Shown here one piece after another: positions 23,415 through 32,488 of a stretch of DNA of 64,000 nt. Both the position numbers and the translations under genes were made by a program. Under the pieces are notes generated by a model, which was not told the origin of the DNA, searched no databases, and saw only the letters and a program-made list of their open reading frames with translations. The DNA comes from Dyadobacter sp. UC 10 (GTDB lineage Bacteria; Bacteroidota; Bacteroidia; Cytophagales; Spirosomataceae). The stretch lies in contig NZ_VSRN01000001.1 in the NCBI RefSeq assembly GCF_008369915.1, forward strand, positions 6,692,501 through 6,756,500, given 5' to 3'. The stretch's first letter is position 1, and each line of letters begins with the position of its first letter.

Positions 23415-23458
23415 AATTGGATCACATTATCATTTCACACATTTCTTTCACAAACGTC

Positions 23459-23920
23459 TCAGTTCATTGCCGACGATTCGGCGAATGCCGAGATGCTGAT
23501 CAGGTCAGCGTTGATCAAAGGAATGCCACTCTTTTTCAGGACCGGAAGTGCGTCCAGACTGGCCTTATTGAGCTTTGGAAAACCATGGCGCTCCGAATAC
23601 GCAATGCTATCGACTTCATGGTATTCCATGAAATTTTTGAGTGCGGCCAGCTTGCTTCCGTAAAAGAAATCGATCTTGATGCTTTTCAGATTTTCGGAGT
23701 ACTCATCTTTGAGCAATTTACAATCCGACCAAAAGGATTCGGAGACGAATTCAAACTCCTTTTCACGGTAGCCTGAGAAAAGCAGGTCCTGGATATCGTC
23801 CGCCACATGGAAGAGGTGGGTAAAAACAATCTTCACTTCCTCATTGGAGTCTCTTACGATCGCTTCGGCAACCTGAATACTTTCATTCGTAAAATCTGTT
23901 GGGATCATTACAGTCTTCAT
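23459..23920 (-). CDS. Universal stress protein-like, divergent
   Basis: A 153-residue protein starting MKTVMIPTDFTNESIQVAE, the usual first strand and helix of UspA-type proteins. The ATP-binding Gx2Gx9G(S/T) motif of the family is not visible near the C-terminus, and the segment reads SISAFAESSAMN at the end. So it may be a non-nucleotide-binding USP-like protein. The ATG at 23920 was chosen because it starts the family pattern; the in-frame start at 23944 adds only MLIKPIES. Confidence 0.6.
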   Translation of the reverse strand: MKTVMIPTDFTNESIQVAEAIVRDSNEEVKIVFTHLFHVADDIQDLLFSGYREKEFEFVSESFWSDCKLLKDEYSENLKSIKIDFFYGSKLAALKNFMEYHEVDSIAYSERHGFPKLNKASLDALPVLKKSGIPLINADLISISAFAESSAMN

Positions 23921-24064
23921 ACTCTCTATCGGTTTGATTAACAATGATTTTCCCTGAATAAATCAGTGATACAATGTTACGGCAGAGATATTAGGCTGTC
24001 TTAAGAGGGAAATTATAATACAGTGTGAGACTTATTAGAATGGGATGAGAATGTTAAAACCGGA

Positions 24065-25432
24065 TTAGAGACGGGCTTTTCTGAATGGAAGAAACGTTTT
24101 GAAGCGGGTGCCGGCACCTACTTTGCTTTGCACATCGACCTTGCCCTCGTGCATGCGGATGATATTGTGCGCCAGCGGCAGGCCGATCCCGTAGCCTTTG
24201 TAGCGTTCGGTATTGGATGCCCGGAAAAACGGCACGAAGATCTGCCCGATTTCCCGATCCGGTATGCCGATTCCTTCATCTACAATTTCAACGATTGCAT
24301 CATGCTGGTCGGAGCTGATGATGATCTCGACCGGCTTGTTGTCGGAATATTTACAACTGTTCAGGACAATGTTCGTAAATGCAGCTTTCAAAAGCACTTT
24401 ATTCCCGTTAACAACCAGCTTTTCTTCATTCTCCGGAAGCAGATCGAAGTTAATGCTTACCCTGTTATCGGCATTAATCTTGTCCGCCGCCTCCTTTACA
24501 GATAAAATCAGCTCATCGATGCGCAGCCACCCCCATTCTTCCTTCTTCCCGTCAAATCCCGTCTGGGCAAGGCTTAGCATGCTGCTCGTCAGGTGTTCGA
24601 GCTTTTCGGATTCCTTATATATATTGTGGAGCGATTGCCGCGCATTTTCGGGTAGCGACGGAACGCTCAGTCCCAGCTCGGCCTCGCCCGTGATTACCGT
24701 AAGTGGCGTTTTGAATTCATGCGAGGCATTGCTGACGAAGTTATTCTGTATTTCAAAGGTAATTTCCAGCCGGTCGAGCATATCATTGAAAGTCCTCGAA
24801 AGGTCCTCAATATCATCGTCACTGTTGTCGATCACGAGACGCTGGTGCAGGTTATGGGCATTGATCCCCTTCACATTGCGGATAATCCGACGGATTGGCT
24901 TGAAGATCTCATCAGAAAAAAGCTTGCCGAAAGTAAAAATAAAAACCAGCGAAATCAGGAAACCGGTCACGAGCAGGTTTTTAAGATTTTCCATTTCCGC
25001 CAACCCATAAAGGTCCACCGCCGACGAAATAACAACAATCTTTTTATCACCATCGACAATCCTTCTGCCTACATAGGAAGTATCATTTGCGAAAAATCGG
25101 GCTTCATTGTTTTGCAGCAATTCTTCATAAAAACTCTCCGGTAAGGGCAGCCTGGGCCGTGCTTTGGGATCCGCGACCGATAGCAGTACTTTATGTTTTT
25201 CAAAAGCAAGGTCGCCCAGGTGCCTTTTTTTGATATCATAATAAATTGGCTTTCGCGATTCATTCTCTTCCAGGATCGCGTGACCGATGATATCAGAGCG
25301 CACTTCGAGCCGGTGGTAGAAGCTGGATGAAATACTTTCGGAAGCAAAAATGTAGACGAATACGCTCAGCGCGACTATAATACTCGCCGACAGTAATGTG
25401 AAAAGTAATGCAATCTTATTTTGAATCTTCAT
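24065..25432 (-). CDS. Membrane sensor histidine kinase of the 24.1-26.1 kb two-component system
   Basis: A 455-residue kinase with two membrane segments (about 6-28 and 153-172) that flank a periplasmic sensor of about 120 residues. A HAMP segment follows (about 173-225, LFSDEIFKPIRRI), then HisKA with acceptor H238 (NASHEFKTPLTVITGEAEL) and HATPase (DEGIGIPD, GYGIGLPLAHNI). The ATG at 25432 gives MKIQNKIALLF and overlaps the end of the response regulator by 17 bp, a translational coupling typical of such pairs. The signal sensed is unknown. Confidence 0.93.
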   Translation of the reverse strand: MKIQNKIALLFTLLSASIIVALSVFVYIFASESISSSFYHRLEVRSDIIGHAILEENESRKPIYYDIKKRHLGDLAFEKHKVLLSVADPKARPRLPLPESFYEELLQNNEARFFANDTSYVGRRIVDGDKKIVVISSAVDLYGLAEMENLKNLLVTGFLISLVFIFTFGKLFSDEIFKPIRRIIRNVKGINAHNLHQRLVIDNSDDDIEDLSRTFNDMLDRLEITFEIQNNFVSNASHEFKTPLTVITGEAELGLSVPSLPENARQSLHNIYKESEKLEHLTSSMLSLAQTGFDGKKEEWGWLRIDELILSVKEAADKINADNRVSINFDLLPENEEKLVVNGNKVLLKAAFTNIVLNSCKYSDNKPVEIIISSDQHDAIVEIVDEGIGIPDREIGQIFVPFFRASNTERYKGYGIGLPLAHNIIRMHEGKVDVQSKVGAGTRFKTFLPFRKARL

Positions 25433-26108
25433 AGGCCTGACGCACCACATAGCCCATTCCGAAAACGGTATGAATAAGCTTTACATCGTGGTTTTTATCT
25501 ATTTTTTTCCTTAGATAGTTGATGTAAACGTCGACGACGTTGGTACCCAGGTTGAAGTTGATGTCCCAGACATTTTCCAGGATTTCGATCCGGTTCAGTA
25601 CCCTGTTGGTATTGGAGAGCAGATATTCCAGCAAACGGAACTCTGTCGCGGTAAGATCAATGGTGGCGGAGCCCCTTTTAACGGTCTTCGTTACTTTGTC
25701 GAGCGTAAGGTCGCCCAGGCTTAGTATCCCTTCCTTTTTCTCCACTTCTTTTCCCCTGCGCGTAAGGGTCCGCAGGCGGGCTTCCAACTCGGCGAGCTTG
25801 AAAGGTTTTGTCATGTAATCGTCAGCACCTGCGTCGAGGCCTGAAACAATGTTTTCGGTGGTCCCGAGCGCGGTGAGCATCAGTATCGGTTTTATAAACT
25901 GGGCGTTTCGCAGTCTGCGGCATACCTCCATTCCGTTGATCATCGGGATCATCAGGTCGAGGACCACAATATCGAAACTATGTTGAAGCGCCATTTCCAG
26001 CCCCGACTTTCCGTCCATCGCAATTGTAATCTCATATCCCGAAGCGGATAATCCGCGCTGAATCACGGAAATGACACCCGGATCGTCCTCAATAAGCAGA
26101 ATCTTCAT
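25416..26108 (-). CDS. OmpR-family response regulator
   Basis: A 230-residue regulator. The receiver domain carries the acidic pair (IEDD, residues 7-9), phospho-acceptor D51 (VVLDLMIP), T80 in MLTALG and K102 in MTKPF. The C-terminal winged helix (about 130-225) has the OmpR-type TEFRLLEYLLSN and NVVDVYINYLRKKID. It is the first gene of the pair with the kinase. A 9-bp inverted repeat lies 57-96 bases upstream and is the best candidate for autoregulation. Confidence 0.95.
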   Translation of the reverse strand: MKILLIEDDPGVISVIQRGLSASGYEITIAMDGKSGLEMALQHSFDIVVLDLMIPMINGMEVCRRLRNAQFIKPILMLTALGTTENIVSGLDAGADDYMTKPFKLAELEARLRTLTRRGKEVEKKEGILSLGDLTLDKVTKTVKRGSATIDLTATEFRLLEYLLSNTNRVLNRIEILENVWDINFNLGTNVVDVYINYLRKKIDKNHDVKLIHTVFGMGYVVRQAYEDSK

Positions 26109-26164
26109 TAGTATCGTTTAATTCCCAGCATAGGTCGTGCTGTCAAGGTATAAAAAAAGCTTGT

Positions 26165-26204
26165 GCCAAATGCTTTCTGCGTCCACGTAATTCTCGCATT
26201 TGGC
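26165..26204. promoter_or_regulatory. 9-bp inverted repeat upstream of the two-component operon
   Basis: GCCAAATGC (26165-26173) and GCATTTGGC (26196-26204) form a perfect inverted repeat with 22 bases between them, about three helical turns centre to centre. On the minus strand the proximal arm contains a TTTG that could be the -33 element, followed after about 16 bases by TACCTTGA, a 7-of-8 match to TAnnTTTG. A role as operator is inference. Confidence 0.5.
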
Positions 26205-26224
26205 GATTATTAAGGTAGGGACAT

Positions 26225-26258
26225 AAAAAAAAGGGAAGAAACATTTCTTCCCTTTTTT
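26225..26258. terminator. Bidirectional terminator below the small exported protein gene
   Basis: Arm GGGAAGAAA and its complement around CAT, flanked by an A run and a T run, so it can act on both strands. It lies about 42 bases past the stop of the 26300-26560 gene. Confidence 0.8.
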
Positions 26259-26299
26259 CAATCAAACTCAACGAACCCTGTTAGCCAGAGTCAATTCAA

Positions 26300-26560
26300 T
26301 TACTTAGCAGAGTTGCTTTTTAATTGAAGTCCTACGATTGCTGCTTTTTGGTCAGCACTGTGTTTATTGGTGTCAACTGTCAATTTATCTTTCTGTGGAG
26401 CAGGGCTGTCCAGAACGGGAAGTGAAACAGGCAGCGCTTTGTTCAAAACTGCAACTGTTGTTTTCTCCTCAATAGTATATGTAGTATTGTTGGCACCGGC
26501 GTAAGTTGCGATAGTCAAAACCATCATGGCAGTAGCTATCATTGTTTTTGCATTTTTCAT
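26300..26560 (-). CDS. Small exported protein of unknown function
   Basis: An 86-residue protein with a signal peptide (MKNAKTMIATAMMVLTIATYAGA) and a mature part of about 63 residues that starts NNTTYTIEEKT. There is no recognised domain and no cysteine. The ATG at 26560 is used because it opens the signal peptide. It has its own terminator and a long AT-rich upstream region, so it is probably a single-gene unit. The type of protein is common in Bacteroidota; its function is not known. Confidence 0.6.
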   Translation of the reverse strand: MKNAKTMIATAMMVLTIATYAGANNTTYTIEEKTTVAVLNKALPVSLPVLDSPAPQKDKLTVDTNKHSADQKAAIVGLQLKSNSAK

Positions 26561-27054
26561 TGGTAATAGTGGTTTACTTGTTCTTGTGTTTTTCTGTATC
26601 ATTTACAGGTACAAATATACTACAATATTTTGAATACAAGTAATATACACCATTATCAACCAAACTATATTCTGAAAAATATGACTTTCCAGTACTTAAA
26701 AAAGGCAACTTTCGAGTAAAATAAATGGTATTATTCAAAGTTTTCAATTTCAAAAAATGTAATAATGAGCGGTTTTCCGCGATGGAAGATTTGGCGGGAA
26801 TGCGGGAGATGCTAATGCAATATTACGGTAACGTTAACACAGATATATAATTTGGGAGGAATCCCCATTTTCAAAATAATCTTCTGAGTGGATTTTACCA
26901 TTAGCCATTTTCAGCAACAATTGACTGATTACCCCGGTTATAAACCAAAAAATATTTTCAAAAAAATTGAAAATATTTTTCTGCAACTGATTAACCGGTT
27001 GATTTTTATTCAAAACTAGACTGACTCTGAGCCTTGTAAACCCTCGCTGATCAC
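26561..27054. other. AT-rich intergenic region without a recognisable gene
   Basis: About 490 bases between the small exported protein and the HTH-like gene. I find no convincing ORF. It holds the upstream region of the exported protein, a GGTAACGTTAAC dyad near 26826 and a nested inverted repeat at 26934-26998. Confidence 0.6.
26934..26998. terminator. Nested inverted repeat, possible terminator of the HTH-like gene
   Basis: An inner perfect 14-bp stem (26948-26961 with 26967-26980, loop of five A) lies inside an outer pair CCGGTTA / TAACCGG (26934-26940 and 26992-26998). On the minus strand, downstream of the 27055-27297 stop, the inner stem is followed by a T-rich stretch, which suits a terminator. 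The nested outer arms could also be a regulator-binding dyad. Confidence 0.5.
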
Positions 27055-27297
27055 TTACATAGCCGTGTTTGGCGTTTCGATAGAGGGCAGGTGAATGGTG
27101 ATTCCTGAAATTTCGCAGAGCGCCAGAAACTCGGACAGGGACGGAATGGCGCCCTGATTCAATATGTTGTCGGCGGTACTTGCAGAAATGCCGGCTTCTT
27201 CCAGCGCAGTATTGAGATTGAGACCTTTTACTTCAATGATCTTCCTGATCTCGATGATCATTTCCTTTGCGCGGGATTCATACACTGTCGTTTCCAT
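27055..27297 (-). CDS. Small helix-turn-helix-like protein
   Basis: An 80-residue protein. Residues 25-70 read like an XRE/Cro-type helix-turn-helix (LNTALEEAGISASTADNI, then IPSLSEFLALCEISGITI). It is probably a small DNA-binding protein that may regulate itself or a neighbour; no target is evident. A gene for a partner toxin is not visible next to it. Confidence 0.65.
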   Translation of the reverse strand: METTVYESRAKEMIIEIRKIIEVKGLNLNTALEEAGISASTADNILNQGAIPSLSEFLALCEISGITIHLPSIETPNTAM

Positions 27298-27452
27298 ATG
27301 ATTGTGGTTTTAATTCAGAATCAAAAAAGACTAAAATTATGCCACCTGTCCGCATTTTGTCCTGGCGCGGCATTTGCGTGAAGTCCTGCTGAAACCGGTA
27401 ACCAATGTGAAGGAAGCATTGTTATCCCTAATAAACATCAACAATTAAAAGA

Positions 27453-28301
27453 ATGAGTACAACAAGAGAAAATCCAGCCACATTTCGTATTGCTGGGGAA
27501 ATTGAGGTCAACAGACTCGGTTACGGGGGAATGCAGCTCACTGGCAAAGGTGTCTGGGGCGATACGCCCGACCGGGAGAATGCAAAAAAGGTATTACAGG
27601 AAGCGGTCGCAGCCGGCGTCAACTTTATTGACACTGCCGATTCGTACGGCCCGCACACCAACGAGGTACTGATTGCCGATGCATTGCATCCCTATCCGCA
27701 AAACCTGCTCATCGCCACCAAAGGCGGCCTCGACCGTACGGGACCAAATAAATGGCCGGTCAACGGAGATCCGAAGCATATTCGGGAAACGATCGACGGA
27801 AGTTTGCAACGCCTTAAACTGGACGTGATCGATCTCTGGCAATTGCACCGTTTCGACGCTCGCTTTCCCGTTGAAGAAACACTGGGGCCGGTAGCCGACG
27901 CCGTCGCAGCCGGAAAGATCCGGCATGTGGGCCTTTCGGAGGTAGATGTCGAGCAGATAAAGCGTGCAGCAAAAGTGCTGCCTATTGTGTCCGTTCAGAA
28001 TTTGTATAATCTGGGAGACAGGCAGTGGGAAGAGGTGCTCGACTACACTACTGAGCAGGGAATGGCTTTTATTCCCTGGTTTCCGCTTGCTTCCGGGCCA
28101 GACAAGCTGAGAGCCAAGATCGAAAAGATCGCGGCAGCTTATAACGCAACCACCGCGCAGATCGCGCTGGCCTGGCTGCTGAAACGGGCACCGAATATTC
28201 TATTGATACCTGGCACCAGCTCGCTGGAACATTTGTACGAGAATCTGAAAGCAGGCGAAATTGAGCTTTCGGACGAAGATTTCAGGGCACTTTCCGAGTA
28301 G
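27453..28301 (+). CDS. Aldo/keto reductase
   Basis: A 282-residue (beta/alpha)8 oxidoreductase of the AKR superfamily. The family pattern FIDTADSYG is at about 58-66, giving catalytic D60 and Y65. The Lys is in LLIATKGG (about 86-93) and the His in DLWQLHRFD (about 126-134). NADPH binding is expected from the IPGTSSLEHLYENL stretch near the C-terminus. The substrate is not clear; it resembles the YdbC/Tas-like short group. Stand-alone gene with a terminator at 28316-28348. Confidence 0.92.
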   Translation: MSTTRENPATFRIAGEIEVNRLGYGGMQLTGKGVWGDTPDRENAKKVLQEAVAAGVNFIDTADSYGPHTNEVLIADALHPYPQNLLIATKGGLDRTGPNKWPVNGDPKHIRETIDGSLQRLKLDVIDLWQLHRFDARFPVEETLGPVADAVAAGKIRHVGLSEVDVEQIKRAAKVLPIVSVQNLYNLGDRQWEEVLDYTTEQGMAFIPWFPLASGPDKLRAKIEKIAAAYNATTAQIALAWLLKRAPNILLIPGTSSLEHLYENLKAGEIELSDEDFRALSE

Positions 28302-28315
28302 TCGGCCATTAATTC

Positions 28316-28348
28316 AAAAAAAAACCGGTGCAGGTGCACCGGTTTTTT
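28316..28348. terminator. Bidirectional terminator between the reductase and the amidohydrolase
   Basis: Perfect stem with arm ACCGGTGCA and its complement (28323-28331 and 28334-28342), flanked by an A run before and a T run after. It can serve both converging genes. Confidence 0.88.
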
Positions 28349-28353
28349 TGTTG

Positions 28354-29718
28354 TTACTTCTTTTCAAGCTTAGCCAGCTCCTTTTGCAGAAATTCCTTTG
28401 ACAGCCATCTCGAACCGATCATGACGCCCTCTACATTTCTTGTCTGACCAATATCTTCGAGCGGATTTCCCGCCAGCAATACCAGATCGGACACATTTCC
28501 CTTTTTAATCGACCCGGAATTATCTTTTTTCAGATACTTAGCCACATTGACCGTACCCGTTTTAAGCGTCTCAAAAGGCGACAATCCTGCTTCTGTCAGG
28601 TATTTCATCTCATGATGGATCGCGAAACCGGGGACATTCAAAACCTGCGGCGCGTCACAGCCAAGCAGCAGCTCTACCCCACCTTTTTGGCACGCCAGTA
28701 TCAGCTTTCGCCTGATTGCGATAAATGCTTCCGCTCTCTCTTTATTAAATTTGGGATTGGTGTAATAGCTATTCTTCGCATTCATCCAGTTTTTGATCTC
28801 TTCCGGTTTCATATATTTCAGATCGTCGTCATTCGCATAACTGTCTGCCGGCAATGGCGAAAGCCAGCGCTCGGCGATCGCCTGCGTGGGCACAACGCGC
28901 ACATTCTTCGCTTTTAACGCCTGGATCAGTTTCGGGATTTTAGTAGTGTCGGCCGAATAGGCAATCCACGCGCCGAATAGGCCGGTTTCCTGCTCGACCA
29001 ACGTATCAATTCCCGGTGTGATCGCTTCCACGAAACCGTCGAGGTGATCGATAGAAGATTGATTTGCATCAATAGCAGCCCAAACGCCCACATTGAATGA
29101 CACATGGCCAACCATCGGGATACCCAGCTCGGCGGACGTTTCTGCAATCCCGGGAAACGTTTGCTTGGTGAGCCCCGGCAGCAGCTTCAAATAGTCATAA
29201 CCCGCCTGCTTTTCCTCGCGAACCATTTCAATACCTCTTTCCGCAGTTTTGACAGACTGCCCGCTGAATGCCGGTCCGGTCGTGTAAAAATTAGGGCCCA
29301 GTATCTCGCCGTTCCTGACTTTCTCCCGTAACTCCAGATGCTTTGCATTGCCAAGCATGCCGCGGATCGTTGTGATCCCATTGGCCAGGTAGAGCATCAG
29401 CACATCTTTCATTGGTGCCAGATCGTCGACCGTAGGCACGTGCGCATGCATTTCCGACCAGCCTGGTGCCAGATATTTCCCAGCCGCATTAATTACCAAT
29501 GCCTCTTTCCCGAATTTGACCGACGCGTCATTTCCAAGTGCCGTGATCTTTCCTCCTTTCACCACCACAGTCTGATTTTGCAGCACGGTCTCTTTGTCCA
29601 TCGGAATCACGTTTACGGATTTGAAAACGATCTCCCGGTCCGCGTTACTGACAGGTTCCTGGGCAAAAGCCACATGACCCGTAAATCCGATCCATATTAA
29701 AAACAGGCAACGTTTCAT
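28354..29718 (-). CDS. Secreted amidohydrolase (metal-dependent hydrolase)
   Basis: A 454-residue protein of the amidohydrolase superfamily with a signal peptide (MKRCLFLIWIGFTGHVAFA). Metal-site residues are visible in order: HAH in SEMHAHVP, Lys in YDYLKLLPG, His in MVGHVSFN, His in SSIDHLDGF and Asp in LLGCDAPQ. It resembles imidazolonepropionase-like or prolidase-type secreted hydrolases. The ATG at 29718 starts the signal peptide; the longer in-frame start would overlap the Gfo/Idh/MocA stop. It follows that gene by 39 bp and is probably cotranscribed. Confidence 0.88.
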   Translation of the reverse strand: MKRCLFLIWIGFTGHVAFAQEPVSNADREIVFKSVNVIPMDKETVLQNQTVVVKGGKITALGNDASVKFGKEALVINAAGKYLAPGWSEMHAHVPTVDDLAPMKDVLMLYLANGITTIRGMLGNAKHLELREKVRNGEILGPNFYTTGPAFSGQSVKTAERGIEMVREEKQAGYDYLKLLPGLTKQTFPGIAETSAELGIPMVGHVSFNVGVWAAIDANQSSIDHLDGFVEAITPGIDTLVEQETGLFGAWIAYSADTTKIPKLIQALKAKNVRVVPTQAIAERWLSPLPADSYANDDDLKYMKPEEIKNWMNAKNSYYTNPKFNKERAEAFIAIRRKLILACQKGGVELLLGCDAPQVLNVPGFAIHHEMKYLTEAGLSPFETLKTGTVNVAKYLKKDNSGSIKKGNVSDLVLLAGNPLEDIGQTRNVEGVMIGSRWLSKEFLQKELAKLEKK

Positions 29719-29757
29719 AAAATGAATGGTTAAGTGGTTAGAAAAAATTTCCGGCAA

Positions 29758-30921
29758 TTAGCTCAAAGCAGCCACATTCTGCGCATTCTTCTGCGCTTTC
29801 AAGGCAAGCTCGGTGGCTAAAAAGCAGTGTTCCTGAGACATCGCGGTTTCTGTCCGGTTCAGTACATCATCTACCAACTGACGACCGTATGGAAGTTCGG
29901 TTTTGCTGCAATCCACGTACTGTGTTTCTTTATTATTGACAAGAAACAAGTGATTGCCGCCGTCGCGACCGCCTATATCCACGTTCTTTCTTATCTCAAT
30001 AAACCCCTCGGTACCCAGAACCGTCAGGCGACCGTCGCCCCACGATTTCAGACCGTCAGGCGTAAACCAGTCTACGCGAATATACCCGGCCCCACCGTTT
30101 CCGCGAAGCATGGCATCGCCGAAGTCTTCGAATTTGGGATATTGCGGGTGGCTCACATTGCCGACCTGGGAAGCCACTACTTCCGCTTTGGTTGAGCCGG
30201 TAAAGAAAAGGAACTGGTCAAACTGGTGAGAAGCAATGTCGCAGATAATACCGCCAAACCGTTTTTTATCAAAAAACCATTCAGGCCGCGTTTTTGCATT
30301 CATGCGGTGCGGGCCAAGGCCGATGGTTTGTATTACCTTACCAATTGCACCTTCCTTGATCAGCTCCCCGGCTTTGATCGTCGCACGGTTTTCCAGCCGC
30401 TCGCTATACATGATCGAATAGATCCGTTTGGTTTCCTTCTGCACTTTGCGCACCTGCGCCAGCTGTTCCAGCGAAGTAATACCGGGTTTGTCGACCATAT
30501 AATCCTTCCCGCTTTTCATCACACGCACACCCAGAGGTGCACGCTCGTCGGGAATGCCTGCGCTCAGAATAAGCTGAATACTCTTATCATCCAGGATCTC
30601 CGCCTCGCTGGCCGCTTTTTTTGCATTGGGATAGCGTTTGGCAAATACCGCCGACAAGTCCTCTTCTTTTGCGTAAAAAGAAACAAGCTCGCCACCTCCA
30701 CGGGTCACTGCCTCGACCTGCCCGTAAATGTGGCCGTGGTTCATTCCAATCACGGAAAATTTAATTCTGGGAGCCATATAAACAGGTTTTGGATCGTTGG
30801 CAACGGTAGTGATCGGCTTCGCGATCAATTCTTCCGAGAGTGCCGGCAGCATTATCAGGCCGGCGGCGGTATTGACAGAATTTCTAAGGAATTGGCGGCG
30901 GTTATCCTGTGTATCTTTCAT
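29758..30921 (-). CDS. Gfo/Idh/MocA family oxidoreductase, Tat-type signal
   Basis: A 387-residue protein. The N-terminus NRRQFLRN with a hydrophobic run indicates Tat export. The Rossmann part begins IKFSVIGMNHGH (about 53-64), MVDKPGITS provides the family KP motif (about 138-146), and the C-terminal beta-sheet domain ends with YVDCSKTELPYG. Probably a periplasmic sugar or inositol dehydrogenase relative. It is upstream of the amidohydrolase (39-bp gap), which suggests a joint catabolic role. It differs from the partial relative at 1-699. Confidence 0.87.
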   Translation of the reverse strand: MKDTQDNRRQFLRNSVNTAAGLIMLPALSEELIAKPITTVANDPKPVYMAPRIKFSVIGMNHGHIYGQVEAVTRGGGELVSFYAKEEDLSAVFAKRYPNAKKAASEAEILDDKSIQLILSAGIPDERAPLGVRVMKSGKDYMVDKPGITSLEQLAQVRKVQKETKRIYSIMYSERLENRATIKAGELIKEGAIGKVIQTIGLGPHRMNAKTRPEWFFDKKRFGGIICDIASHQFDQFLFFTGSTKAEVVASQVGNVSHPQYPKFEDFGDAMLRGNGGAGYIRVDWFTPDGLKSWGDGRLTVLGTEGFIEIRKNVDIGGRDGGNHLFLVNNKETQYVDCSKTELPYGRQLVDDVLNRTETAMSQEHCFLATELALKAQKNAQNVAALS

Positions 30922-31040
30922 TACTTCGATTGGATGATGTGATTACCTGTAAAAGCACATTTTGTGAAGATATAATGTGCCAGTACCAAGGACAGCTTTT
31001 ATCACCCTTCTCCCTTACCCGATCCCGCAAAAGCCGCTAA

Positions 31041-31865
31041 CTACTTATTGCCGACAGAGATGCCGAAGGTAATGCGGGAGTCGTTTCGTTTGCGGGTCGC
31101 TTCCACTACACTTTCAAAGGAATTTTCAAAGCTCGTACGCAGCGTAACCCATTTGTTGAGCGGCAGTTCCACCGACAAAATGGTGTTCCATCGCAAATTG
31201 GAAATATCGTTGAGCGCTGGCTGAATAAATGTAATGTGGTTAAAACGGATCTTATCCTGGATCAGGGAATGCTTGCCTTTTACGCGAAACGAGTTACGGA
31301 TCGTGGTAACGGTGTTGATCTCTTCGAAATTGGTCGACTCGTATAAAATTGCATTGGTGAGGCTCAGGTCATTTGTTTTGGTTTTTAAAAGCCTGTAACC
31401 TACCCCCGCACCGGCCATTTGCCGCAATACGATGCGGCGAAGGTTGCTGTTTTCCAAAACGCCAAGTCCGAAAGCGTAAGTCCGGCTTTTCTTGAAAACA
31501 TCCACGAAAACGTCGACGTAACTATCGCGCTCGGCCAGGACACCATTTTGCTTACCATAGGTAAACCTGGGGTTAGATGCTATATTAATCAACGGTCCGC
31601 TGAAAATCAGCTCCGCGCGCAGCACCATCAGACTGCGGTTGACATTTCCCCTGGTAAAATTACCATCGCCGATAAACCGGTAGCGGACCGTGTCAATCAG
31701 TACCTGCCTCGGCCTGACTGTGGTGTCCGGCCGAGGCGCCGTTACCGAATCGGCCGGCAGGATTTTGAGTGAATCGCCTGTTTGCTGGGCTAAAACAGAG
31801 GATGAACAAAATAGTAAAAAGAAAGCGGCAAGCTTTACAAAACGGTGGCGTGTCGATTTTTTCAT
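31041..31865 (-). CDS. DUF481-like outer-membrane protein
   Basis: A 274-residue protein with a signal peptide (ending about VLAQ) followed by a Pro/Thr-rich spacer and a beta-rich domain. The repeated pattern of alternating hydrophobic strands (ELIFSGPLINIASNPRFTYGKQ, RTYAFGLGVLENSNLRRI, WNTILSVELPLNKWVTLRTSFENSF) and the closing RITFGISVGNK suit a beta-barrel of the DUF481 type. The function is unknown. The ATG at 31865 starts the signal peptide; the longer reading was rejected. Confidence 0.72.
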   Translation of the reverse strand: MKKSTRHRFVKLAAFFLLFCSSSVLAQQTGDSLKILPADSVTAPRPDTTVRPRQVLIDTVRYRFIGDGNFTRGNVNRSLMVLRAELIFSGPLINIASNPRFTYGKQNGVLAERDSYVDVFVDVFKKSRTYAFGLGVLENSNLRRIVLRQMAGAGVGYRLLKTKTNDLSLTNAILYESTNFEEINTVTTIRNSFRVKGKHSLIQDKIRFNHITFIQPALNDISNLRWNTILSVELPLNKWVTLRTSFENSFESVVEATRKRNDSRITFGISVGNK

Positions 31866-31915
31866 TACGCGATTTTGCAAAATAATAATGCCAAAACCGA
31901 GCCCACGATGCATTT

Positions 31916-32365
31916 TTAGCTGTTTTTTTCCAATGCCTTCACTTTCCCCAGCCGGCGTACATGTCGCTCGGCACCTGTAAATTTTGCGTCTAAAAATGCT
32001 GCAACAAGCTCTTGCGCAGCCATATTACCCGTAACTCTCCCACCCAGACAAAGCAGGTTAAGGTTGTCATCCTCCACACCCTGGTGCGCCGAGAAATGAT
32101 CGTTGATCAGCGCTGCCCGTACGCCCTGGACTTTGTTGGCGGCTACCGAGGCACCTACCCCACTGCCACATACGGCGATACCTCTTTCTACCTCGCCGGC
32201 CACGATTGCCTGCGCCAGCGGGATCACAAAGTCGGGATAATCGTCCTGGTTGTCCAACGTGAAAGCACCGAAATCTTTGATTGAATATCCCTTTTCCTGC
32301 AAAAATGCTTTCAGGGATTCCTTCAACTCATACCCGCCGTGGTCTGCTGCTATTCCGATTTTCAT
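31916..32365 (-). CDS. rpiB: Ribose-5-phosphate isomerase B
   Basis: A 149-residue RpiB/LacAB-type isomerase that interconverts ribulose 5-phosphate and ribose 5-phosphate in the pentose phosphate pathway. Signature readings are IAADHGGYELK at the start, the catalytic Cys region RGIAVCGSGVGASVAANK (C66), the DHFSAHQG loop (about 99) and GGRVTGNMAAQELV. The length is normal. The DUF481 gene starts 50 bp downstream on the same strand; the SNF2 gene is divergent, 123 bp away. Confidence 0.95.
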   Translation of the reverse strand: MKIGIAADHGGYELKESLKAFLQEKGYSIKDFGAFTLDNQDDYPDFVIPLAQAIVAGEVERGIAVCGSGVGASVAANKVQGVRAALINDHFSAHQGVEDDNLNLLCLGGRVTGNMAAQELVAAFLDAKFTGAERHVRRLGKVKALEKNS

Positions 32366-32488
32366 AATGTTTGATTTGATCTTGAGAACTCAGGTCTTTA
32401 CAATGCACTCAATTTCGATATTTTCGCCAGATTATCGATGTACCGGCTTTTCTTTTCGGCTTTCCGTATTAGTTAGTTATTTTGCCTT

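Noticed and set aside
31866..32488. TTATTTTG boxes ahead of the DUF481 and SNF2 genes as promoters
   Set aside because: They match 7 of 8 positions but lie so close to the start codons that placement is uncertain, and neither has a good -33 element. Mentioned only as an alternative-start argument for the SNF2 gene.
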